Positions 8,552-15,276 of a stretch of 15,276 nt of DNA are shown piece by piece. This DNA comes from an uncultured Bacteroidota bacterium. GTDB lineage: Bacteria > Bacteroidota > Bacteroidia > Bacteroidales > SZUA-534. The stretch's first letter is position 1; the number at the start of each line of letters is the position of its first letter. A program made the position numbers and the translations under genes. The notes below the pieces were generated by a model. The model was not told the origin of the DNA. It ran no database searches and saw only the letters and a program-made list of their open reading frames with translations. The DNA lies in the NCBI GenBank assembly GCA_937885735.1, contig CALABN010000123.1, forward strand, positions 1-15,276. The letters are read 5' to 3'.

Positions 8552-8658
8552 TGACGCAACGTTAGTAGAGATGGTGTGCACACCGTCTATACAAAACGTT
8601 GTAAAACAATTAATTCCTGAAATATTATTGGCGATTCACGGTAATTCGTGTTAAAAAA
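8552..8658. repeat. Dispersed palindromic element, copy 2, with downstream tag
   Basis: Outer arms CAACGTT (8557-8563) and AACGTTG (8595-8601) enclose a 20-base hairpin at 8569-8588, centred on the perfect palindrome GGTGTGCACACC (8573-8584). The tag CACGGTAATTCGTGTTAAAA follows and ends near 8656. This is the most symmetrical of the three copies. Confidence 0.65.
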
Positions 8659-8661
8659 ACA

Positions 8662-8700
8662 TTGACGCATTGCTGGTACAGACAGTGCATGCCGTCTTTA
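8662..8700. repeat. Dispersed palindromic element, copy 3 (degenerate)
   Basis: TTGACGCATTGCTGGTAC leads into AGACAGTGCATGCCGTCT (8680-8697), with AGAC/GTCT ends pairing around a GCATGC core. It matches the lead-in of copy 2 (TTGACGCAACGTTAGTAG). It lies just past the stop codon of the TPR gene at 8713 and may act as that gene's 3' hairpin. Confidence 0.5.
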
Positions 8701-8712
8701 CATATCTATCTA

Positions 8713-9873
8713 TTATTCAATGACTACGACTTTCTCGTCTTCAGATTGTCCGCCTTCAAAAAACTCATCTTCGGTAATCTGCTTCAGACGGTACGCTACG
8801 TATTCCAAATGGTTTTTGTTGGCTTTGGTCTTTTCCCATTTTGAATCGACAATGACCTGCAACCATTTCTTTTCCATTTCGCGGTCTTTCAATTCGCCGT
8901 AAGCTACAACCATACTATATTGCGTTTCAAACGTGATATTGTACGCCAAACCCTTTTCGAGCATCTTGATTTGGTTGCGCAGGCAAATTTCACGCTTCAC
9001 TGAATCGGCATAATATTTATGACTGTAGGCACAATAAAAATCGGCACTGATGCCATACAGTTCAGCCATTGACGCAGAATCGGCCTGGCAAAGAAGGATG
9101 CCTGTATCGACATAATCCAAAGTTTCATCGCGGTGTTCGGTGGCGATGCAAACCTTGGCCAACGATTTCACAAGCCCTACATTGCCGAACATCGACTTCT
9201 CGCAAGCCATCAACAAATAGTCGTAGGCTTTATTGGGAATCTTGCAAGCCTCATACGTCTTACCAATATAATAGCAAAGTGAGGCCGACCAGTCACCATT
9301 TTTTTCCGCATCAAGAAATAGTTCGAGGGCTCTATAAAAGTCCTTCGAAAAGTAATACGAAACACCTAACAGCTTGTTAATTATTTGATTGGTAGAGTCA
9401 ATGTTATAGTATCGGTTGCCATAGTACAATGCAGAATCGACATTCTTGTCGTTGTTGAAGAATGTCATTAACTGTGATGTGGCAGTCACGTCCAAAGGGT
9501 TGATTTCCACAATCTGCTTGGCACACTCTATGATGACGGAATCTTCAACCTCCATTCGATTCAGACAATTTAACTTGAGTTGCAAATCCTGGTAAACGGC
9601 TGTGTCACGCGTCAATGTATCGATGAGCGACAAGCAGTTGTTGTATTGACCGCGCTTGAAGTAACATTGCGCCATTCTGCGCATTACTGTGTCGCTTGGT
9701 TCAACCTCATAGGCCTTCTGATACCAAAGCAACGAATTGTAGGTGTCGTTCATACGAAGGCACGAATCGCCACGGTTGACATACTTTGCCGACTCTGAAT
9801 TTATGGCAGATGCATTATTGCAAAATATTGACAACAAGGTAGATATCCCAATAAATAAGATTGTTGCTTTCAT
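8713..9873 (-). CDS. Exported tetratricopeptide-repeat protein
   Basis: The 386-residue protein starts with a signal peptide: MKATILFIGISTLLSIFCNN, with probable cleavage after ASA at 21-23. The mature part is helical TPR-like repeats. Clear units run from about 28-61 (SCLRMNDTYNSLLWYQKAYEVEPSD) and 62-95 (MRRMAQCYFKRGQYNNCLSLID). Later ones contain LLGVSYYFSKDFYRALELFLDAE and YYIGKTYEACKIPNKAYDYLLMACE. The C-terminus is acidic (EDEFFEGGQSEDEKVVVIE). No enzyme motif is visible, so its role is probably protein binding in the periplasm or at the outer membrane. It is the last gene of the BlaI/M56 locus, 75 bp after the short TonB-like gene. Co-transcription is plausible, though a hairpin at 9900 lies between. 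The specific function is not recognised. Confidence 0.85.
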   Translation of the reverse strand: MKATILFIGISTLLSIFCNNASAINSESAKYVNRGDSCLRMNDTYNSLLWYQKAYEVEPSDTVMRRMAQCYFKRGQYNNCLSLIDTLTRDTAVYQDLQLKLNCLNRMEVEDSVIIECAKQIVEINPLDVTATSQLMTFFNNDKNVDSALYYGNRYYNIDSTNQIINKLLGVSYYFSKDFYRALELFLDAEKNGDWSASLCYYIGKTYEACKIPNKAYDYLLMACEKSMFGNVGLVKSLAKVCIATEHRDETLDYVDTGILLCQADSASMAELYGISADFYCAYSHKYYADSVKREICLRNQIKMLEKGLAYNITFETQYSMVVAYGELKDREMEKKWLQVIVDSKWEKTKANKNHLEYVAYRLKQITEDEFFEGGQSEDEKVVVIE

Positions 9874-9899
9874 AAAATTTAGGATATAAGATTATTATT

Positions 9900-9922
9900 C
9901 AAGGCCCGAAAAGCGAGCCTTG
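9900..9922 (-). terminator. Hairpin after the short TonB-like gene
   Basis: CAAGGC (9900-9905) and GCCTTG (9917-9922), with an inner CG/CG pair, form a hairpin downstream of the gene at 9949-10680. On the minus strand it is followed by AATAATAATC, not a T-run, so termination is probably weak and read-through into the TPR gene likely. It closely matches the hairpin at 10739. Confidence 0.5.
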
Positions 9923-9948
9923 ACATAAGACAAAATGTATTTCTAATT

Positions 9949-10680
9949 CTACTTAAATAATTGAACAGGAACGGTATATGAGACATTTACAGCCACACCG
10001 CGTTGTGAGCCTGGCTTCCATTTTGGCATTTTGCTCACCACGCGCAAAGCCTCATTGTCAAGTGCCACACTGCCTGAACTACGTGCAATGCTCAAATTCG
10101 CAACGTTTCCTGTTGAATCAATCACAAAAGAAACAAATGGCTTGACTTCTTCCTTATTCCCTTTGGCATCTTCTGGATAGTTTACGTTTTCAGCAATGTA
10201 TTTTGCCAATGCCGTTTCTCCTCCTGGAAATTCCGGCATCTTTTCGACAATTACAAATACAACACCATCAACCGACCTTTCACTCATAGGAGCTGTAGGT
10301 GTTAAAGGGTGCTTTCCATACAACTCCTTTTTTTGACCTTCAGAAAGAAGTTGGTCAGAATATTTGTCGGGGTCTGTCCAATACTCGGCCTTGCCCCAAT
10401 TCTCATAATCATTGTCAGTGGCTGGCCTTATTGTACCATTTGGCTCCTTGACACACAAAGACGGAACGTCGTTTTCGTCGTACTTGATGAATAGGATACG
10501 ATGCGTATTGTCGTTCAACACTTTTTTTAAATCTTCCCTGTCGGATACATAGGTGAATTTTTCACTGTCCGTGCCATTGGTGGCTGACGATTGTGCAACT
10601 GCATTCATTGAAAGTGCTACAAACGGAAGGGCGAAAAGCGCCTTGGCCACTGCCCTGATTGATGAGTTCTTGAATGACAT
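9949..10680 (-). CDS. TonB C-terminal-domain protein, short paralogue of the adjacent M56 fusion
   Basis: The 243-residue product has an N-terminal hydrophobic segment, AKALFALPFVALSMNAVAQ (12-30), acting as signal peptide or anchor. A middle linker (about 31-135) precedes a TonB_C-like domain (about 148-242, MPEFPGGETALAKYIAENV to WKPGSQRGVAVNVSYTVPVQ). Along its whole length it aligns with residues 258-470 of its upstream neighbour. The alignment includes the SSxxAVAKxLxALPxVA segment, which in the neighbour is the last membrane helix. It therefore looks like a duplicated C-terminal half that lost the peptidase. There is no proline-rich spacer of a true energy-transducing TonB, so a sensory or decoy role in the periplasm is more likely than TonB function. 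Start: ATG at 10680. Confidence 0.88.
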   Translation of the reverse strand: MSFKNSSIRAVAKALFALPFVALSMNAVAQSSATNGTDSEKFTYVSDREDLKKVLNDNTHRILFIKYDENDVPSLCVKEPNGTIRPATDNDYENWGKAEYWTDPDKYSDQLLSEGQKKELYGKHPLTPTAPMSERSVDGVVFVIVEKMPEFPGGETALAKYIAENVNYPEDAKGNKEEVKPFVSFVIDSTGNVANLSIARSSGSVALDNEALRVVSKMPKWKPGSQRGVAVNVSYTVPVQLFK

Positions 10681-10734
10681 ATTTTATGGTTTTCAGATAA
10701 TAACGCTAAAAATAAACAATTATTGCCGGATTTT

Positions 10735-10765
10735 AAAACAAGGCCCGCCAAAAATGCGAGCCTTG
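10735..10765 (-). terminator. Intrinsic terminator-like hairpin after the M56 gene
   Basis: CAAGGC (10739-10744) pairs with GCCTTG (10760-10765), plus an inner CGC/GCG and an A-rich loop. On the minus strand it is followed by TTTTAAAA. It lies between the M56 gene (stop at 10796) and its short paralogue (start at 10680), so it could reduce expression of the downstream genes. Its stem and flank match the hairpin at 9900. Confidence 0.6.
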
Positions 10766-10795
10766 GCACAATACAAAACTTTGGTTTTAATTCAA

Positions 10796-12289
10796 TTATT
10801 TTTCCATCTCATATTCTTCCATCTCAATAATTTCAATTGGCGCAGCTGCTTCTCTTGGCAGAGAATCTGGTCGTCCTAATTCAAATTTGATTGGAATTGC
10901 ATATGATACATTTACAGGAAGACCGCGTTGCATTCCTGGCTTCCATTGTGGCAACGACTTGACAACACGCATAGCCTCGTTGTCAAGACTCTCTATACCC
11001 GTACCTCTGGCTAACTCAACATCACGGACATTGCCTTCCGTATCAATTACAAATCTCACAAAAACCTTACCTTGTTCCTTTTTAGCCTTGGCATCTTCAG
11101 GATATATAACATTTTCGGCAATGAATTTCCGCAAGCCCAATTCACCATCTGGGAATTCAGGCATTTCTTCAACTATAGCAAATACTTCATCTTCGGGTAT
11201 CTCCCTATTTTCCAATGGTATTGAAATGCCCGCTCCGCGGTTATCATATATTTCTTCTGCCGTTGCCAATCTGACAGTTCCGTCGGCCTCTTTTATAAGA
11301 AGCACCTCATTGCCGTCTTTATCGCGACCAATAAATTTCCCTTTTGCAAAGGAGTTGTATAATTCCTGGTCATAAGTGAACTCTGAATTACCAAAATTAT
11401 TACCTTCGTCGTTTGAACAAGAAGAGTTTGCAAATGCAATCATAGCAAATGCGACTACTGGGAGGGCGTAAAGCACCTTGGCTACAGCCCAACCTGATGA
11501 TTTTTTACGTGACATCATAGTTATTCGATATTTTAGTTTACTGTGATTAAAGCTGTTGGCAATTGAATACCACTTCCCGCCAGCAGCTTTTTTAATTAAT
11601 AATATTTGATATTGTTTTGCATTAATGCCTGAATCAAGAACAGCCTTGTCGGCTTCGTACTCGTGAACTGTGGCCAACTCCTGGCGCATAAGCCAAATGG
11701 CAGGATTGAACCATTGCAAGCAGCAAAGGGCATCGCATACTAGCAGGTCGATGCTATGGCGATAACGGATATGCGCTTGCTCGTGAGTGAGCACTTCGTT
11801 TCTATTCTCATCATAATCAGCGCGACTGATGATAATGTACTTTATCCAACTGAATGGAGCCTGCTCGCCATCGACTATTGTCAGGACATTGCCGTTGTCG
11901 AGCTTCACACGCTCGCCGTTTCTAATCAGCTGCAAAACCCTGACTATGGAAACCAATAAGCGCAGAATGCAGACTGCAATGCCCGCAAAATAAACGAATA
12001 CCGCAACCGAACGCCAGTCAATGGCCACGCTGTGTGTTTCTGCACCTCCGACAATAACCTCCTCGAGCATTATCATCGACTGCGCAATGGCGTAATTGTC
12101 ACCACCTTCGGCAACCGTGCGGCTGATTGTAAGCCCGCAAAAAGGCAGGACAAACGACAGCGCCACAGATGCGAGCAGTATGATGCGGTTTACGCGCAAA
12201 AATGTCTCGCGACTCATAAACGACTTGTAAAGCAAGTAGAATGCTATCAGAAAGACAGCGACCTTGAGACCATATATAATTGATTCCAT
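10796..12289 (-). CDS. BlaR1-like M56 metallopeptidase fused to a TonB C-terminal domain
   Basis: A 497-residue membrane protein. Hydrophobic helices lie at about 5-22, 33-52, 93-121 and 268-287. The cytoplasmic zinc-peptidase domain between the third and fourth has HEQAH (169-173) and ELATVHEYEADKAV (204-217), the M56 HExxH plus downstream glutamate. NSFNHSKLKYRITMM (245-259) is the usual end of that domain. After the fourth helix comes an extracytoplasmic linker and a TonB_C-like domain (about 376-470, MPEFPDGELGLRKFIAENV to WKPGMQRGLPVNVSYAIPI). In BlaR1/MecR1 the peptidase is activated by an outer sensor and relieves BlaI repression. Here the penicillin-binding sensor is replaced by TonB_C, so beta-lactam sensing is not indicated. 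It starts 24 bp after the BlaI-like gene, as expected for a repressor-antirepressor pair. Confidence 0.93.
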   Translation of the reverse strand: MESIIYGLKVAVFLIAFYLLYKSFMSRETFLRVNRIILLASVALSFVLPFCGLTISRTVAEGGDNYAIAQSMIMLEEVIVGGAETHSVAIDWRSVAVFVYFAGIAVCILRLLVSIVRVLQLIRNGERVKLDNGNVLTIVDGEQAPFSWIKYIIISRADYDENRNEVLTHEQAHIRYRHSIDLLVCDALCCLQWFNPAIWLMRQELATVHEYEADKAVLDSGINAKQYQILLIKKAAGGKWYSIANSFNHSKLKYRITMMSRKKSSGWAVAKVLYALPVVAFAMIAFANSSCSNDEGNNFGNSEFTYDQELYNSFAKGKFIGRDKDGNEVLLIKEADGTVRLATAEEIYDNRGAGISIPLENREIPEDEVFAIVEEMPEFPDGELGLRKFIAENVIYPEDAKAKKEQGKVFVRFVIDTEGNVRDVELARGTGIESLDNEAMRVVKSLPQWKPGMQRGLPVNVSYAIPIKFELGRPDSLPREAAAPIEIIEMEEYEMEK

Positions 12290-12313
12290 AATAGTAGTGT
12301 TTTAGGTTGTGGG

Positions 12314-12676
12314 CTATTTTTCTTCAATTTGTCGAATCAGTTCCTTTAGTTCGTCAACGGACAGGTCTTCTTCGCCAACCAAAGCCGAAACGGCGGTCTT
12401 GTACGAACTCTTGAAATACTTTCCGATAACGCTGCGCAATGTCTGCTTGCCGAAATCGTCGCGGCTGACAGCGGCAAAATACTGATAGGTTGGGCCGTAC
12501 GACTTGTGGTCGACATAGCCTTTTGCCTCCAAAGCACGCACCATTGTTGACACTGTATTGAAGTGAGGTTTTGGTTCGGGATAGAGTTCAATCAAGTCGC
12601 GGACAAACATTGGACCATTTTCCCAAAAGAAATTCATTATCTCCTCTTCCTTCTTTGTAATCTTTTCCATAATCAT
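12314..12676 (-). CDS. BlaI/MecI/CopY-family transcriptional repressor
   Basis: The 120-residue winged-helix protein has an N-terminal DNA-binding domain. EKITKKEEEIMNFFWENGPM begins it, HFNTVSTMVRALEAKGYVDH (38-57) covers the recognition helix and wing, and YGPTYQYFAAVSRDDF follows. A helical C-terminal dimerisation region (about 72-120) completes it. Family members bind palindromic operators as dimers and are inactivated after activation of the partner M56 peptidase. The partner is encoded 24 bp downstream. Either ATG at 12676 or 12670 could be the start; the second gives MEKITKKEEE, the more usual beginning. Three operator-like dyads upstream (12698-12760) suggest autoregulation. The natural signal and any other targets cannot be read from sequence. 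Confidence 0.93.
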   Translation of the reverse strand: MIMEKITKKEEEIMNFFWENGPMFVRDLIELYPEPKPHFNTVSTMVRALEAKGYVDHKSYGPTYQYFAAVSRDDFGKQTLRSVIGKYFKSSYKTAVSALVGEEDLSVDELKELIRQIEEK

Positions 12677-12697
12677 CTTGTTTTTGACAATGCTAAT

Positions 12698-12760
12698 GTA
12701 ACTAAAAAAATATTACGTACAACTATTTTTTACAGTTACTCTAATATTTTTTATAGTTGA
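12698..12760. promoter_or_regulatory. Three phased operator-like dyads upstream of the BlaI-like gene
   Basis: Three related sites were found: GTAACT-A7-TATTAC (12698-12716), AACTAT-T5-ACAGTT (12721-12737) and TAATAT-T5-ATAGTT (12742-12758). Read in one orientation they align as variants of TAATATTTTTTAYAGTTAC, the first being inverted. Their centres (12707, 12729, 12750) are 22 and 21 bp apart, two helical turns. They lie 22-82 bp from the ATG, where a repressor would block transcription. The assignment to BlaI is inferred from position and symmetry. Confidence 0.65.
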
Positions 12761-12898
12761 CAAGTCGTTTTTCTTATATTAAGAATGCATATGTGATTGA
12801 TTATCATTTAGAATTACAAAAAATAGACGTTGAATTTTATAGCCTCTCGACCAATCAAAATGTAATAAAACTACGCATTGTTGGAGGAAACGTGTCGT
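12761..12898. other. AT-rich spacer, no feature recognised
   Basis: Between the operator region and repeat A copy 2 there is no credible reading frame, hairpin or promoter consensus. I also found no TTTG/TAnnTTTG pair on the minus strand to serve the BlaI-like gene, so its promoter remains unplaced. Confidence 0.4.
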
Positions 12899-13114
12899 GC
12901 CACTGAAAGTGGCCTACAATTATAACCGTGGGTTGAACGCAGTGAAACCTACAGAATGTGTGAACACACGAGGAAACAACCTGAAAGGTTGCACTAATTG
13001 TATTTTTATGTATTTGACTCACTTTTCTTTGGAGAAAAGTGACAAAAGAACTTAGCCACCATGATGCTTCGCTGAAAAACACTACGGAATGACGTAAAGG
13101 CAATTGCCTTTGCA
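12899..13114. repeat. Repeat A, copy 2 (216 bp), truncated or ended by the join
   Basis: It has the same hairpin series as 8306-8518, from GCCACT-GAA-AGTGGC to the palindrome AAAGGCAATTGCCTTT (13096-13111) and the following GCA. Similarity to copy 1 stops at 13114, where copy 1 continues ATTGATAATGG and this copy continues into tilS coding sequence. Confidence 0.8.
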
Positions 13115-13117
13115 GAT
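13096..13117. other. Probable chimeric junction, Bacteroidales to Clostridia
   Basis: To the left is repeat A of the Bacteroidales genome; to the right the sequence is in frame with TilS at once. GCCTTTGCA (13106-13114) fits both sides: it belongs to the repeat and also reads A-F-A before D-K-H-D-L-L-P-P-G, a plausible TilS N-terminus. The exact breakpoint is therefore hidden in a short shared word. GC content, codon choice and ribosome-binding-site style all change here. Confidence 0.8.
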
Positions 13118-14437
13118 AAACACGATCTATTGCCGCCCGGTACATCGGTGCTGGTCGGTTTATCCGGCGGTGCGGACTCGATGGCACTGCTCCACTGGCT
13201 CATCCATTGTCCGGAAAGGCAATGGACGGTCAGCGCCGTCCACATCCACCACGGCATCCGTGGGGAGGAGGCGGATGCCGACGAGCGGTTCGTGCGGAAG
13301 CAATGCAACGCGTGGGGCGTTCCGCTCACCGTGCTGCGGGAGGATGTGCCGGCGCTTGCCGCCGCCGCCCACCGCGGCTTGGAGGAAACCGGGCGACAAG
13401 TGCGCTATGAGGCGTTCGAACGGGAGCGGGAGCGGTGCGGTGCCGCGGTCATCGCGACCGCGCATACCGCCTCCGACCGCGCAGAAACGGTGCTGATGCA
13501 TCTGGTTCGCGGTTGCGGCATCGGCGGCTTGGCGGGCATTCCGCCGCGGCGCGGGCATATTGTGCGCCCGTTGCTGACCTGCACCCGCGAGGATGTGGAA
13601 AGGTATTGTGCTTTACACGCAATCCCGTTTGTGCAGGACAGCACCAACCGGGATATGACCTACACCCGCAATGCGATGCGTCTGCGTGCGTTGCCGATGC
13701 TGGAGGAGATCGCTCCCGCCGCGACCAAGGCGCTGTTGCGCATGGCGGATGCGGCGGCGGCGGATGACGCCTGCCTATGTGATATAGCGCGGCAAGCGTT
13801 GGATGCGGCGGCTTGCGGTGAAAACCGCTACCGCCGGGACGTTTTTTCCGCGCAGCCCCGCCCGATTGCGGTGCGGATGCTCCGGCTGGCGCTGGAGAGG
13901 GTGGATTGCCGCTCGATGGAGGAGCGACACGCCGATCTTTTGCTGGCACAGATCGCCGGAGACGGCGGCGCGGTATCGTTGCCGGAGGGATTTGCTGTAA
14001 AGGTCAATGACTGTACAGTCGAGGTTTTGCCTGAAACGGCGGTGCTCCTGCTGCAGGAGGCGTTGGCGGTCGTGCCGCCCTGCCGGTTTTCCTTCGCAAA
14101 TCAACAGATTTTTCTGAATGTTGTCACAAAAGAGCAAAATGTTCATAAATTGTTCTCGAAATATGTGATAGACTATGATAAAATACAATCTGGTTTGATC
14201 GTTCGCTGTCGGCAAAGCGGCGATCGGTTGCATCCCGCCGGTCGCGGTGTCGGAAAAACGCTCAAGGAATTGTTGGCAGAAGCGTCTGTTCCGACAGGAC
14301 GGCGCGCCGCTTTTCCGGTGCTGTGCGATGCCGACGGTATCGTGCTTGTGCCCGGTATCACCTGCGATGAGCGGGTGCGCACCGATGAGCATACCAAACA
14401 TTTTCTTGTATGGATCACGGAGAATGAGCCACGATAA
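13112..14437 (+). CDS. tilS: tRNA(Ile)-lysidine synthase TilS, 5' end lost at the junction
   Basis: TilS uses ATP to attach lysine to C34 of the CAU-anticodon tRNA-Ile, changing its identity from Met to Ile; it is essential in most bacteria. The PP-loop ATP motif SGGADS lies at 13163-13180. It is followed by HIHHGIRGEEADADERFV, LEETGRQVRYEAF and the DSTNRDMTYTRNAMR motif typical of the family. The C-terminal domain ends with CRQSGDRLHPAGRGVGKTLKEL and VLVPGITCDERV. Homology appears to extend upstream of the TTG at 13130 (D-K-H-D-L-L), and the frame stays open into the repeat, so that TTG is not the natural start; the first few codons are missing. GC-rich codon use differs sharply from the genes to the left. 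With ftsH it forms a clostridial gene order. Confidence 0.93.
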   Translation, partial: ADKHDLLPPGTSVLVGLSGGADSMALLHWLIHCPERQWTVSAVHIHHGIRGEEADADERFVRKQCNAWGVPLTVLREDVPALAAAAHRGLEETGRQVRYEAFERERERCGAAVIATAHTASDRAETVLMHLVRGCGIGGLAGIPPRRGHIVRPLLTCTREDVERYCALHAIPFVQDSTNRDMTYTRNAMRLRALPMLEEIAPAATKALLRMADAAAADDACLCDIARQALDAAACGENRYRRDVFSAQPRPIAVRMLRLALERVDCRSMEERHADLLLAQIAGDGGAVSLPEGFAVKVNDCTVEVLPETAVLLLQEALAVVPPCRFSFANQQIFLNVVTKEQNVHKLFSKYVIDYDKIQSGLIVRCRQSGDRLHPAGRGVGKTLKELLAEASVPTGRRAAFPVLCDADGIVLVPGITCDERVRTDEHTKHFLVWITENEPR

Positions 14438-14457
14438 AGCGATGGCTTTTATCATAG

Positions 14458-15276
<819 letters not shown>

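Larger units (their letters stand above)
8146..8712. other. Non-coding, repeat-dense spacer between infB and the TPR gene
   Basis: These 567 bases contain no credible gene. They hold, in order, an AT-rich run of AATT-type words, a palindromic element, the large repeat A (8306-8518), a second palindromic element with its downstream tag, and a third palindrome. Reading frames here translate the repeat itself and are treated as spurious. Confidence 0.7.

Noticed and set aside
8146..8712. CRISPR array
   Set aside because: The repeats are few, unequal in length and palindromic, with no regular spacers and no cas genes.
9949..10680. Energy-transducing TonB of a TonB-ExbB-ExbD complex
   Set aside because: There is no proline-rich periplasm-spanning region and no exbB/exbD nearby. 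The protein is clearly derived from the adjacent M56 fusion.
10796..12289. Calling the M56 gene blaR1 with a beta-lactam resistance role
   Set aside because: The penicillin-binding sensor domain is absent, a TonB_C domain occupies its place, and no beta-lactamase gene is nearby.
13130..13132. TTG as the natural start of tilS
   Set aside because: TilS-like residues (D-K-H-D-L-L) continue upstream and there is no ribosome-binding site. The true start was lost at the junction.
13160..13949. Several long reading frames on both strands inside tilS
   Set aside because: They are shadow frames caused by high GC. The TilS motifs lie in one continuous plus-strand frame.

Overview
The window joins two unrelated genomes. 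Positions 1 to about 13,110 look like a Bacteroidales chromosome: moderate GC, A-rich rather than Shine-Dalgarno leaders, a TTTG / TAnnTTTG promoter, an insert-bearing IspG, and a BlaI-M56/TonB locus of Bacteroidetes type. From about 13,112 to the end the DNA turns GC-rich, uses a strong AGAAGGAG ribosome-binding site and a TTG start, and carries tilS-ftsH in the order typical of Clostridia. The change falls inside a dispersed repeat and removes the start of tilS, so an assembly chimera is much more likely than gene transfer.

Layout. (1) 2-409: C-terminal part of an HNH nuclease entering from the left, facing ispG across a bidirectional terminator. (2) 560-3065, minus strand: ribE-ispG, for riboflavin and MEP-pathway isoprenoid synthesis. 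(3) 3066-3421: divergent intergenic region with a well-formed Bacteroidetes promoter and a hairpin just before rimP. (4) 3422-8052, plus strand: rimP-nusA-infB, the translation/transcription-factor operon, ended by an intrinsic terminator. (5) 8146-8712: non-coding DNA made of dispersed repeats. (6) 8713-12676, minus strand: a four-gene locus in transcription order BlaI-like repressor, M56 peptidase fused to a TonB C-terminal domain, a shorter paralogue of that fusion lacking the peptidase, and an exported TPR protein. Three phased operator-like dyads lie upstream of the repressor. (7) 12899-13114: second copy of the large repeat, ending at the join. (8) 13112-15276: 5'-truncated tilS and 3'-truncated ftsH from a clostridial genome.

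How the genes work together. The first three gene groups are housekeeping. The BlaI/M56 locus reads as a sensor-repressor system: the membrane M56 peptidase would sense a signal through its extracytoplasmic TonB-like domain and relieve repression by BlaI. The penicillin-binding sensor of classical BlaR1 is absent, so the signal is unknown. A tandem duplication of the TonB-like half together with its downstream hairpin appears to have produced the third gene. This locus is the most interesting biology in the window; the join at 13.1 kb is the most important caution for anyone using it.
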